Below, in pieces: positions 17,991 to 26,570 of a stretch of 36,275 nucleotides of DNA. The notes under the pieces were generated by a model, which searched no databases, was not told the DNA's origin, and saw only the letters and a list, made by a program, of their open reading frames with translations. The stretch spans positions 34,492 to 70,766 of the forward strand of contig NZ_AOIB01000030.1 of NCBI RefSeq assembly GCF_000337675.1. Direction: 5' to 3'. The stretch is from Natronococcus amylolyticus DSM 10524 (GTDB lineage: Archaea > Halobacteriota > Halobacteria > Halobacteriales > Natrialbaceae). Position numbers and translations under genes: made by a program. How positions within the stretch are numbered: the first letter of the stretch is position 1; each line of letters starts with the position of its first letter.

Positions 17991-18054
17991 GCCGAAGCCG
18001 TCTATGTCTGCTAGTTCTATGAGGACTGAATATCTGTTCCATCCACGATCAGAG

Positions 18055-18062
18055 TTAAGTAT
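18055..18062 (+). promoter_or_regulatory. TATA-like box of vapBC
   Basis: TTAAGTAT centred 26 bases before ATG 18084, consistent with a leaderless vapBC transcript. Confidence 0.45.
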
Positions 18063-18083
18063 GAACAGAAAAAAGTATTACCT

Positions 18084-18395
18084 ATGTCAAGTAATACCCA
18101 TTCTAACGGTGAGGAACGAGTTGTTTCTGTCACCGAAAAGGGCCAAGCAACGATCCCGAAATATCTCAGAGAAAAGCACGGAATTCCCGCCCCTGGTCGC
18201 GTCAAGTTCATCGAAAATGAGAATGGAGAAATCGTGATCCGACCAGTTGGATCGATGCGCGAGTTTCGTGGTATCGAACGAGACAGTGATGACAGTCGGC
18301 CTGCAACGGCACTTCTCCGTGAAGAGCGAGAGCGTGATAAAAAACGCGTCGATGAGCTAGTTGAGCGCTTTTCCGACGAAGCAGAGGAGAAATGA
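18084..18395 (+). CDS. vapB: VapB-type antitoxin, AbrB/SpoVT fold
   Basis: 103 aa. Residues of about 12-55 carry the swapped-hairpin AbrB/SpoVT/MazE-like DNA-binding pattern (VVSVTEKGQATIPKYLREKHGI, then PGRVKFIENENGEIVIRPV). The C-terminal half is a highly charged helix that would wrap the toxin. The stop codon overlaps the ATG of the PIN toxin gene (ATGA), so the two are translationally coupled. The pair would repress its own promoter and neutralise the toxin. Confidence 0.9.
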   Translation: MSSNTHSNGEERVVSVTEKGQATIPKYLREKHGIPAPGRVKFIENENGEIVIRPVGSMREFRGIERDSDDSRPATALLREERERDKKRVDELVERFSDEAEEK

Positions 18396-18805
18396 CGGAC
18401 ACAGTTGTCTTTGACACGGAACCACTCATTGCCTACCTGGATGACGAGCCAGGCAGTGACGTCGTTGAGGAATGGATCGATCAGGTTGCGTCCGGTGAGA
18501 TTGATGGATACATTAGTCCAGTGACTAAGACTGAAGTGCTATACGTTGGTTCTCGAGTAGGGTTTCGAACTGACAAGGTTCGAGCCAGCCTCAAACGTCT
18601 TGAGGAGATCGGCGTCACAGTCTATGACCCACGGGACTGTTGGGAGGCCGCAGCCGCGTTCAAAGAAGCCTATCCAATGGCGCTTGGGGATGCATACGCC
18701 CTGGCAACGGCTAACGCGGTTGATGGAACACTCCTTGTTGGTGCTGATAACGACTTCGATGAGTTAGAGGATCTTGTTGAGCGATTTCGCGACGACCCAG
18801 CTTGA
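18392..18805 (+). CDS. vapC: VapC-type PIN-domain ribonuclease toxin
   Basis: 137 aa. The PIN acidic residues are present: D8 (VVFDTEPLI), the glutamate in TKTEVLY, D in LGDAYALATA and D in GADNDFDEL. The length is standard for VapC toxins, which cleave specific RNAs (often tRNA or rRNA) and depend on Mg2+. Coupled to VapB by a four-base overlap. It looks complete and lies in a mobile setting, as expected for a stabilising toxin-antitoxin module. Confidence 0.92.
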   Translation: MTDTVVFDTEPLIAYLDDEPGSDVVEEWIDQVASGEIDGYISPVTKTEVLYVGSRVGFRTDKVRASLKRLEEIGVTVYDPRDCWEAAAAFKEAYPMALGDAYALATANAVDGTLLVGADNDFDELEDLVERFRDDPA

Positions 18806-18925
18806 GGTCTTATGATACCGGGGGGTAGCGAGCCATGCGAACGCGCTCCTCCCCTCCCTACCGCTCCCACTGGTCGCTCGCGGGTGCTGCGCTTGTGGCG
18901 CTACCGCAGCGGTATCTGTTCCGCC

Positions 18926-19005
18926 TGTACTGAGCACATGGCCCCGATCACAAGATTGTCTGCTTAACCAACAGTGGGTGCTAAAGAGAGGCATATGTTG
19001 GTTAA
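18926..19005. repeat. Hairpin repeat unit, copy E
   Basis: TGTACTGAGCACATGG at 18926 is a slightly diverged outer end; hairpin 18964-19005 with arms TTAACCAAC (18964-18972) and GTTGGTTAA (18997-19005). It ends 43 bases from the stop of HTH fragment E. Confidence 0.87.
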
Positions 19006-19048
19006 CCTCGCCCAGTAGTAGATTGGAGATCGAACGATGATCCAGATG

Positions 19049-19570
19049 CTACGGAGTCGCGCGAGAAAGTGGCTGCTGCTCGAGCGAAGACCCCATCTGA
19101 ACGGCCCGGCTACCTTCGGTGGGTTCTGTCGCTGTGAGTGCAGCCGCTAGGCGCAACCATGAGCCGACCATTGGATGCTCAAGTACTCGCAACGGGTCCG
19201 GTGGCCAGAACAGCACATTCCCGAGCGGATCGTCGGGATCGCCGTAGCGATCTGGTGGGAGAATTGTCTCGAGCAATGCATCGGCCGCGTCGAGGAGCGT
19301 TTGACTTTCCTCGAGGACGGCTGGAGCAACGGGCTCGCGGCGTTCGGTGGTCGTCTGGAACGACAACGTTAGGCGATATCCGTTTTCATCGATACTGATG
19401 AGATCAAGTGCCTCGAGTCGATCACGGTAGTTCCGGACCGTCCGTGTCGAGACGTCCGCTCGCTCAGCAAGCTCTCGTTGTGAGAGCCGACTCTCAGCGG
19501 TGAGAAGTGTTTGAACGATTCGGCCAACTGCTGGTGGGCAGGCGGAGGGCAATTGCTCGGGCTCGAGCGT
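19049..19570 (-). pseudogene. HTH-gene 3' fragment, copy E
   Basis: From TLEPEQLPS through the HTH (RLSQRELAERADVSTRTVRN) to the C-terminus LSRATP in one open frame of about 174 codons. Similarity stops at 19570, right after the CTCGAGCGT that encodes TLE in the family. The 5' two-thirds of the gene are missing; the HTH and C-terminal domain are intact, so a short DNA-binding protein is possible but no start signal was seen. Confidence 0.75.
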
Positions 19571-19747
19571 CACGGTGTAACTGATTCCAGTGGACTCGAG
19601 ACATCTACATTCGTGAATCTCTACAGGCCGGTCTGAGGGCGTGGAGAACGAACCGTTATTTCGATACTGCAGTCAGCCTTCACCAAGCTTCTCATAGAGG
19701 TGTTTCCTCATTTGCATGTTTTCATCTGCGAGTTCAGCAAGCACGGC

Positions 19748-21103
19748 TCAAAGCTCTTTGGCGGCCGCTTCCTCTAGAAGAGCGTCTACCGATTGACCAT
19801 CGCCGACGGCCTCAATATCACCGCTAGCCAATACGGCAGCGACGATATGCTTGCAGGGGACTGTATCATCTGGGCAGCTACACTGACCGCTAACGTAGCT
19901 CCCCTCTGAGAGAGTGACCTGGACCTCGTATGGACGACTCCCCTGGACTGTCGCCTGAAGAGAATCGTCGACGAACTCGATACCGGTTACTGAGCCTTGT
20001 TCGTAGTAGCAGCTTCCTCGCTCATAGCGGCCTGGCTCGGTCACTTGTCGCAGTGTCTCGAGGTCAACTGAGTTAGCTGGTGTTTGTGTCTGGAGGCGGG
20101 GAAACGCATCTACGACAGGCTCATCTCCTGGGATAGCGGGATCAGCTGATCGGCGGTGGATCCATCCTTGCTCTGGCCATCCAATCGGGAACCACTTGGT
20201 CGGATCGCTCACGATGTCCCAACACGATCCAATCATTGGCGAGCTATCCTCAGGGAATATCCCCTTAATCGTTATCGTTCGTGGAGTCACACCGACCTCG
20301 AGTGTGACATCAGTCTGGTGTGTGTTGTCATCAGCGACTTGGGTGGCGTAGTTCGAGCGAATTTCGTCGAGTGCAGTGATCCCCTCGGCTGAGAACCCAT
20401 GGCCAGTCCGCTCGAGTTCGAGCACCAGCTCAGCATATTTGTGCTTGTCGCGGTATTTGATCAACGGCCGATTGCTTCCGACTAATTCGGTCGGATCGTA
20501 GTCTGGGAGTCCTGTTCCAAACACGATCGGTGCGACTGGTTCGGTTGGAGTATTCGGCAAGCGGTTAGCTTCTGGCTGATTTTCGGCAGTTGACTCCCCA
20601 AATGGTGTCTCGAAGAGTCGGCCACAGGCTGGACAAACTGTACAGTTGAGTTCCTCAGTGTGCCAAGTGGTGTGTTCATGAGCCCGACACCAATCACAGG
20701 GGCGTCTCGTATCCTGCTCGGCCGTATTCCAGTCCCCGTCCCGAATCGGCGTCACTTGCTTGAGCTGAGTGATGACTCGTGATCGTCGCTTCTGGTGGCG
20801 TTCTAGTTGCAACCGGCATGAACGACACAGTTCAGAGTCACTCTCGCGAACAGTGGATGGCAGAACGAGGCGCTGAGTCTCCTTTTCGCCCTGCAGAAGG
20901 GACCCTTCTCTTCCGGTGAGTGATATTGGACGAGATTGGCTGTTGCCTGATGAGTCAGGGGGCTCATAGGCAACAATATCTGTTGCTGTGACCGACTCGT
21001 CTGGCACGTTCTCGGTCTCGTCAGCGAAGGCTCGTCCATATCGGCACCCATCGGGACCGATGATGTGCCACTTCCCAGATTCTGTTCGGCCAAATGTAGG
21101 CAC
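19748..21103 (-). CDS. SWIM zinc-finger protein
   Basis: 451 aa with a GTG start at 21103. The C-terminal region (about 385-425) has a SWIM finger: YEVQVTLSEGSYVSGQCSC, then about seven residues, then C-K-H (CxCxnCxH). The N-terminal half has further paired cysteines: CRSC near 93-96 and CDWC followed by CTVCPACG near 136-160, suggesting one or two zinc ribbons. SWIM domains bind DNA or protein partners; no helicase or transposase domain is attached. It is followed by HTH fragment E and preceded by a receiver protein on the same strand. Function unknown. Confidence 0.8.
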   Translation of the reverse strand: MPTFGRTESGKWHIIGPDGCRYGRAFADETENVPDESVTATDIVAYEPPDSSGNSQSRPISLTGREGSLLQGEKETQRLVLPSTVRESDSELCRSCRLQLERHQKRRSRVITQLKQVTPIRDGDWNTAEQDTRRPCDWCRAHEHTTWHTEELNCTVCPACGRLFETPFGESTAENQPEANRLPNTPTEPVAPIVFGTGLPDYDPTELVGSNRPLIKYRDKHKYAELVLELERTGHGFSAEGITALDEIRSNYATQVADDNTHQTDVTLEVGVTPRTITIKGIFPEDSSPMIGSCWDIVSDPTKWFPIGWPEQGWIHRRSADPAIPGDEPVVDAFPRLQTQTPANSVDLETLRQVTEPGRYERGSCYYEQGSVTGIEFVDDSLQATVQGSRPYEVQVTLSEGSYVSGQCSCPDDTVPCKHIVAAVLASGDIEAVGDGQSVDALLEEAAAKEL

Positions 21104-21328
21104 GGTTGGTCGAAAGAACGAGCCGATTTCTCATAGAGTCTTCCAACCAGAACTGCTGACCATGGCCAAGCGTATCAGTAGATAGTAGTGCGGTTTCTTT
21201 ATTCAGTATCGTCCGTGAATCTGAACTGGTCGATTCGTTATGTGCAGATGCGAATTGAACGCGGTATAGTTCGTACTTGTCTTCGAGTCGTGCTCAAAGA
21301 CTCGTATATCGAGTCAGCAGTAGGAAAC

Positions 21329-21787
21329 TCAGTTATCTGTCGACTCCTCTTGAACGAGCGCCATCGAAAACCCCTCGATTTCCTGTGCGAATTCGATATA
21401 ATCCTCTGGTTCGACTGGTTTTTGGACGTAGTGATCCGCATCAAGCCCGTGCGATTTGACGATGTCCTCGCCCATTTTCGAACTCATGAGTACGACGACA
21501 GGAATCTCACGCAATGTGGGCTCATCATCCAGTTCGGTCAATACGTCTATGCCGCTTTTTCCGGGTAATTTCGGCTCGAGCAGGATGAAGTCAGGACGCG
21601 GATGATCCGTATACTCGCCACGCTGGTTGACGAAATCAAGGGCGGCGTCAGCATCGGAGACGGTGTAGAGGTCGTTCTTCAGTTTTGCGTCCTTGAATGA
21701 TTCCGTAAAGAGGCGCGTATCCCCGGGATTTGGCTCAACCAGTAAAATTGTGACCAACTGATAGTTCTGCTCATCGTCTGAAGCCAC
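21329..21787 (-). CDS. Single-domain response regulator-like protein, atypical
   Basis: 152 aa with a GTG start at 21787. The fold is that of a receiver domain: TILLVEPNPGDTRLF at 13-27, the LLEPKLPGKSG turn, a VVVLMSS strand and the conserved K in YVQKP. Two key positions differ from the family: the phospho-acceptor aspartate is E71, and the first acidic pair is E18-P19 instead of E-D. Glu at that place can mimic phosphorylation, so the protein may be constitutively active or not phosphorylated at all. It resembles the free-standing Rcp1-like receivers of haloarchaea. The histidine kinase at 10816-12822 is not adjacent. Confidence 0.82.
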   Translation of the reverse strand: MASDDEQNYQLVTILLVEPNPGDTRLFTESFKDAKLKNDLYTVSDADAALDFVNQRGEYTDHPRPDFILLEPKLPGKSGIDVLTELDDEPTLREIPVVVLMSSKMGEDIVKSHGLDADHYVQKPVEPEDYIEFAQEIEGFSMALVQEESTDN

Positions 21788-21850
21788 TGTGAGCTATACT
21801 CGGTGAGCAGGTAAAGAACCATGGACAATGAGATTGGTCTGTCTTTTGTC

Positions 21851-21931
21851 TGTACATAGCAGATTGGTACCAGTCACAAGATTGCCTGCTTAACCAACAA
21901 CGGATGCAGTAGAGGGGCTCCTGTTGGTTAA
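21851..21931. repeat. Hairpin repeat unit, copy F (no gene fragment)
   Basis: TGTACA at 21851-21856 followed by TAGCAGATTGG; hairpin 21890-21931 with arms TTAACCAAC and GTTGGTTAA and loop AGTAGAGGGG. About 28 further bases of the unit (AGTAGATTGGGGATCGAAC) remain, then at 21961 an IS1595-type transposase frame starts, so the HTH part was lost or replaced. Confidence 0.87.
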
Positions 21932-21960
21932 TTACGCCGGTAGTAGATTGGGGATCGAAC

Positions 21961-22695
21961 TTCTACGATGCGGAACTCACCCCCGGTGAGTTCCTCATCG
22001 TTTCCATCCTCTACGCTGATACGTTGTTCAGCATCAACCAAATTGCCGCTCTCCTCTCGCCGTGCTACAAGACGCTTCACAATCAGCTCAGAGACCTGGA
22101 GACCGCGTTTCTTCGAGGCTTCCCGACTGTCTGGGAGCGCATCTCCCAGACAGTCGATGGCCCAACACAGGTCGATGAAACACAGCAGGTCTGTTCCGGC
22201 TTCAAGGGCCAAGAGCCGCCGCGGGAGGGTCTCGACCGCGGCGGCTCGTCCGAGGGTGGACGAACGCGCTGGACCGGAGAGCAGGGGGATGAGATGACGC
22301 TCGTCGCGGCCTGCCGCGACGTGCTTCGCGTAGTCTCGGCCTAAGAGGGAAGTGACTACGAGGATGATTTAGGCCCAGTTATCAAGGAGGCGGACGACCT
22401 CTCCCAGCCACTGGGAGAGGTCTGGACTGATGGACTGCCAGCCTACCGAGGCATGGAGTACGATCACCGGTACGTTGTCCACGACGAGGGATATGTTTCC
22501 GAAGACGGCGTTCATACGAACCAAGCAGAGTGTCTCTGGTCGCTGCTCCAGCCGTGGTTAGCGAAGTTTTGCGGCCTCTCCAAGCAGGGCTTGGAGCAGG
22601 CCGCTCGCACCTACGGCTTCCTCCGGTCACTGAACCTTACTGGAGCACCGATTCACGGACTGGTTGACTGCATCGCCGTCAACGTATTCCGCTAG
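21961..22695 (+). pseudogene. IS1595-family transposase, truncated, in-frame stop
   Basis: One frame from 21961 reads FYDAELTPGEFLIVSILYAD through INQIAALLSPCYKTLHNQL and VDGPTQVDETQQ to an in-frame TAA at 22342-22344, then continues (VWTDGLPAYRGME, YVVHDEGYVSEDGVHTNQAE, LWSLLQPWLAKFCGLSKQGL) to a stop at 22695. The VHTNQAE-x3-S-L segment is the C-terminal glutamate region of ISXO2/IS1595 DDE-type transposases. The N-terminal zinc ribbon is missing. Both defects argue for an inactive copy. No terminal inverted repeats were identified. Confidence 0.75.
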
Positions 22696-22715
22696 ATTAC
22701 GGAAGAGCGAGCCAA

Positions 22716-24746
22716 TTAGAGTCTACTGCGGAGTTCTTCGAACTCATCGTAGGTAAGTAGGCCGCTATCAAGGAGTCCACGAAGATCTTCCAATTGTGTT
22801 GTTTCCTGTGGTTCTATCTCGATGTCTGACCCTGTGTCTTCTTCTGCACAACTGTGAATTGTTTCTCGATATAGCGTAGAGTAGGCAGAAAGCTTCCTGA
22901 AGAGCATAACCATTAGTATTGGAATGAAGATAATCCCGAAAATGAGAAGTGCGTCTATCTGAGCGCTAAATACGATCCCAGTCTGCTCTGCGGGGATTCT
23001 TGCTTGAATGAGGTCTACCGCAATATCATAGAAACTGCGAAGTACAATAACGATAAGTAGACCCTTAGTAACGATTGGACCAGCGTTCTCTGGGTTGAAT
23101 TTCGCAAGGCCAAGATAATAGCCGGCAAATGCCGAAAAAAGGACTTGAAGGGGTGCTATAATGAGTGTAAATCTTACTATTTGTTCTATTAAAATTCCGC
23201 TTTCACTGAATTGCTGGCCGAGCAGAAGAAGGAAATTCATTACGACCGCAAATCCGAGTCCAGCGGCGGCTCCGTATACAGCTCCGTCAATCACAGAATT
23301 GAAAAAACGACTTCGGTAAGCATAGATCCAAACAGCAAGCAGTTTACTTATTTCTTGGATTGGTACCCATATTAGAACGAAAAACAGTATGATACCAGCA
23401 GTCCCAACTTCATAGATCGGCATAAACATCAAGAAAAAGTTAATCGAGAGTGTAGCAAATGCCATTCCAAGGACAAAAGTAATCATAACGGTCCTAAACG
23501 GGGTTCGCTGAGTCCCATACCGGTGCCAAATGTATCCGGTGAGAAGGAACGCTGAAGCAAACGATAGTGGGAACAGAGGCTGAACTGCAGTCAAATAGGC
23601 AATGAAGACAACTAGGGTTGACGCCTGGATAAGCACCAATGTTATGAGATACAGGGATAACCACACTAGCGGATTACTTTTTATCCCCTGGTAGAGCCGT
23701 ACAGCAAGCCGATCAATCCGTGTCCGAATTTTCCAACTCGAAATTTCATCAAGATTTACATGAGGTACGTCATCAAAGGCCTCTGCAATTGGATCAGCCT
23801 GAGAAGAACGGTCCCTCATAACGTCTAACTCTGGTATCTGATTGGGGGATCCAGATGAGTCGCTTATTTCCTTCCAGATAGAACCAGTAACATAGTGTAT
23901 CGATAGCAGGAAATAGAAGAAAATTGGACCAATAACAATAACTGAGATAAATTCGAAGAGTTCTATTGCTACCTGAATCATCACGACTGCAGTCATAAGC
24001 AGAGTTATTATTACCAGGACACCTCTCAGATAGCTCCGGTTGAAAAATACTGACGGACCAGTCAAACCATCTATGCTTTCCCATAGCCGCCCTTGTTCTG
24101 TGAAATTTCCAATCGCTGCAGGATAGAAATATATCAAAATAACCGCAGGAAGTAGATAAGCGCTTGTAGCAGAGTCAAAATCGATGACCTGCGTAAATGC
24201 TCGTCCCGTAATTCCTCCAAGAGTAGACGAGAGAACCACAAGCGGAGCGACAAAACAGATAATCGAAATTATCAAACCTTTGAATCCTACTACGCTTAAC
24301 TGTTTCCAACGTCCCCAATCAGTGAACTCTGGAAATCCTGACGGGTCATGCTTTTCGTTGATAGTTTTTTGAACAACGTATATTAAATAACCGTTGACAG
24401 GAATTGATGCGAGTAGAAGTGGAAGCAAGTACTCTTGCTGGACGCTGATTGGAACAACTCCAAGTCCTGGAAGAGTCATTTCTCCCTCGTAACCGAGTTC
24501 CGGATACTGAAGATAATTCATCGAGAGAGTGTCAATACCGATTACGAGCGGGAATAGTAGATACCCTCCGAGTAGAATTGTTTTGAGAGGATCGTTACTC
24601 GTCAGCGGATAGCGTAATCCAGCACCAAGCAACTGTGTGAACCGCTCGTTAAGAATTCTTCCAAGTGTCTCCTCAACCGCCTGGATAGACACTATCTTGT
24701 CCAATTCCGCTTCTTTATTCGAGTCTGATTCTTTGTTCGTGTCCAT
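22716..24746 (-). CDS. DUF4013 + PrsW-like membrane protein with SHOCT tail
   Basis: 676 aa, about 14 membrane helices. The N-terminal half (about 55-290) follows the haloarchaeal DUF4013 layout (GGYLLFPLVIG, NGYLIYVVQKTIN, FPEFTDWGRWKQL). The C-terminal half (about 355-620) is PrsW-like (VPIQEISKLLAVWIY, DGAVYGAAAGLGFAVV, AFAGYYLGLAKFNPENAGP). Expected catalytic residues are changed: the EE pair is Q464-E465, the Glu of the GFAxxEN motif is M503, one expected His is Q534 and the His of the HxxYN motif is R570. Residues 652-676 (LEDLRGLLDSGLLTYDEFEE) form a SHOCT-type motif. It starts 31 bases after the HtrA-like gene and is probably co-transcribed. Probably a non-catalytic partner or sensor. 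Confidence 0.8.
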   Translation of the reverse strand: MDTNKESDSNKEAELDKIVSIQAVEETLGRILNERFTQLLGAGLRYPLTSNDPLKTILLGGYLLFPLVIGIDTLSMNYLQYPELGYEGEMTLPGLGVVPISVQQEYLLPLLLASIPVNGYLIYVVQKTINEKHDPSGFPEFTDWGRWKQLSVVGFKGLIISIICFVAPLVVLSSTLGGITGRAFTQVIDFDSATSAYLLPAVILIYFYPAAIGNFTEQGRLWESIDGLTGPSVFFNRSYLRGVLVIITLLMTAVVMIQVAIELFEFISVIVIGPIFFYFLLSIHYVTGSIWKEISDSSGSPNQIPELDVMRDRSSQADPIAEAFDDVPHVNLDEISSWKIRTRIDRLAVRLYQGIKSNPLVWLSLYLITLVLIQASTLVVFIAYLTAVQPLFPLSFASAFLLTGYIWHRYGTQRTPFRTVMITFVLGMAFATLSINFFLMFMPIYEVGTAGIILFFVLIWVPIQEISKLLAVWIYAYRSRFFNSVIDGAVYGAAAGLGFAVVMNFLLLLGQQFSESGILIEQIVRFTLIIAPLQVLFSAFAGYYLGLAKFNPENAGPIVTKGLLIVIVLRSFYDIAVDLIQARIPAEQTGIVFSAQIDALLIFGIIFIPILMVMLFRKLSAYSTLYRETIHSCAEEDTGSDIEIEPQETTQLEDLRGLLDSGLLTYDEFEELRSRL

Positions 24747-24777
24747 GATCTTTATGCGCTGAGCTCGTTCAGGTAGG

Positions 24778-26328
24778 TCACCTTACTTGGAATGAGGAGA
24801 GGATTGTGTGTACTGCTTCTATATCTTGCTCAGTTACGAGTCGCATCTGTATAACAACGACGTACGATCGATCAACTGCGACTCCAACGATGTTGATCAG
24901 AGAGGTCTCTGTTCCACCACACCTACCAAGCTCCTGATATTGGTAGCCATATCGCTCATCTTCAAATGAACCCCGTCCAAGATCAGTACAATCTGCATCG
25001 ACAAGCTGATCCAGAATACTGTCTGGCTCAAGTTTGAGTGTACTTGACGCTAGGATCTCGACACCTGGCGTATCGAATCCCTGGTGGAACTCCCTCAGAT
25101 CAGGAGCTGCCCGCAGATACGGACCGACGTCAAGTGGGTCTCCGGCGACATCACCCCACTCTACCGGAACATCAACTTGAATGAGTTCAGTCTCATCGAC
25201 AATCGTTTGATACTGACTGTAGCCGGTCTCAACATCTGGTTCTTCAGACGGTTCCTCGATCAGTGTTTCTGCCGCAATCGGTTCCAGTTCGCGACCGTTG
25301 ATTTCACCGATCAGTGTCTCAACTGTCTCTAATCGGAGCACCTGAATGGCTAATACATCATCAGAATAGCGCGAACGGAGAATCTGACAGTATTCGGTTA
25401 TCAAACCGTCCCGTCCCAGTGAAAGACCCTCCATTTTGACAATTATATCACCAGGCTGAACACCTGTTCTACTGGCTGGTGAACCCGACGCCACTGACAC
25501 AACCCATATCCCGGACAGCGACCCATCCTCACTTCTGTACCCTAGACCATTGATTCCAATTGAATGGAGACTCTCTCCTTCCTGTAGGCGTGCAATGATT
25601 CTACGGCCCCGATCAACACTGACAGCCAAATTACGATTTAGGTCCGGATTCCCGCCGTAATTAACGCCGACGACACGACCGTCCTCGGCCACAAGCGGTC
25701 CACCAGAATTCCCAGGGTGAGTTGTAGCGGTATGTACTATTGCTGATCCGACCGATGCCCACTGATGTTCGTACGGAATATTTGCCTCCACTACGGAACC
25801 ATCCGTAACTACGTATTCTGGATCAGACGGATCGGCGAGCGGGTACCCAAGCGACCAAACATCAAGACCTTCTGTGACTTCGTTCTCATACCACTCAAAA
25901 TATGAGAAATCCTCGCCATCAAGTTCAATCACAGCGAGATCTGAGCAGGGGGCAACGCCTATGACTCTGGCATTGAATCTGTCGTCGGTGGCACCACCAA
26001 TGTACGCTCGAAGTGTTGCCATACCCGTTACGACATGATCGTTGGTAACCGCAATCCCGGCAGGATCGATAAGGAATCCAGAACCAGTTGCAGCGAACTC
26101 CCCTTCTTCTTCGGGGTAAACGTACGCACCCTCAATGTTAATGAACACCGTCGCAGACTGTGCCTCTTCGACACTCGCCACTGCGGACTGAGCGGCGACC
26201 GGCGTACTGCTCCCCGTCATCGCAACCGCAGCTGCGCCCCCGCCAATCCTAACGAATCGACGACGGGACACCCCTGATGCTATCTTATTTTTTGTTACTC
26301 CTTCACTTGGCTCATTAGTAGCTGGCAT
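24778..26328 (-). CDS. Tat-exported HtrA-like serine protease with PDZ
   Basis: 516 aa from ATG 26328 (a TTG two codons upstream is less likely). Tat signal S21-R-R-R-F-V-R with a core to about residue 47 (VAAQS). The trypsin-like domain shows H98 (TNDHVV), D130 (CSDLAVIEL) and S208 (PGNSGGPL), so the triad is complete. A PDZ domain lies at about 262-340 (GSPASRTGVQPGDIIVKMEG). The last 150 residues, after an acidic linker (IEEPSEEPDVETG), form a domain ending VVVIQMRLVTEQDIEAVHTI that is similar in layout to PsbP/LpqN-like sensor domains; this last assignment is tentative. It acts outside the membrane and precedes a PrsW-like membrane protein gene in the same operon. Confidence 0.9.
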   Translation of the reverse strand: MPATNEPSEGVTKNKIASGVSRRRFVRIGGGAAAVAMTGSSTPVAAQSAVASVEEAQSATVFINIEGAYVYPEEEGEFAATGSGFLIDPAGIAVTNDHVVTGMATLRAYIGGATDDRFNARVIGVAPCSDLAVIELDGEDFSYFEWYENEVTEGLDVWSLGYPLADPSDPEYVVTDGSVVEANIPYEHQWASVGSAIVHTATTHPGNSGGPLVAEDGRVVGVNYGGNPDLNRNLAVSVDRGRRIIARLQEGESLHSIGINGLGYRSEDGSLSGIWVVSVASGSPASRTGVQPGDIIVKMEGLSLGRDGLITEYCQILRSRYSDDVLAIQVLRLETVETLIGEINGRELEPIAAETLIEEPSEEPDVETGYSQYQTIVDETELIQVDVPVEWGDVAGDPLDVGPYLRAAPDLREFHQGFDTPGVEILASSTLKLEPDSILDQLVDADCTDLGRGSFEDERYGYQYQELGRCGGTETSLINIVGVAVDRSYVVVIQMRLVTEQDIEAVHTILSSFQVR

Positions 26329-26570
26329 GATCAATTCCGGATCAACCAGAACACCACGCTACCCGATTCAATCACTTGAATTATCATCTTTCATCAATCT
26401 CCTGAGGATCACTTCTCGTACACTTACCGAGGTATTAAATGTAGATTTGAAGACAATTGCTAAGTCTACTGGGTAATAGTGTCGGCCACCATCCAGCTTA
26501 GTACCGTCCCAAGTTTACTCTGAGCGTGTCATAGAAAGCGTCACGTACGAAGCAGCAGGATGCGGAAAGT
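26329..26570. other. Upstream region of the protease operon
   Basis: Non-coding. AT-rich tracts at about 26380-26395 and 26430-26460 probably include the promoter of the protease operon. The transposase remnant begins at its right edge. No clear inverted repeat was found. Confidence 0.3.
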
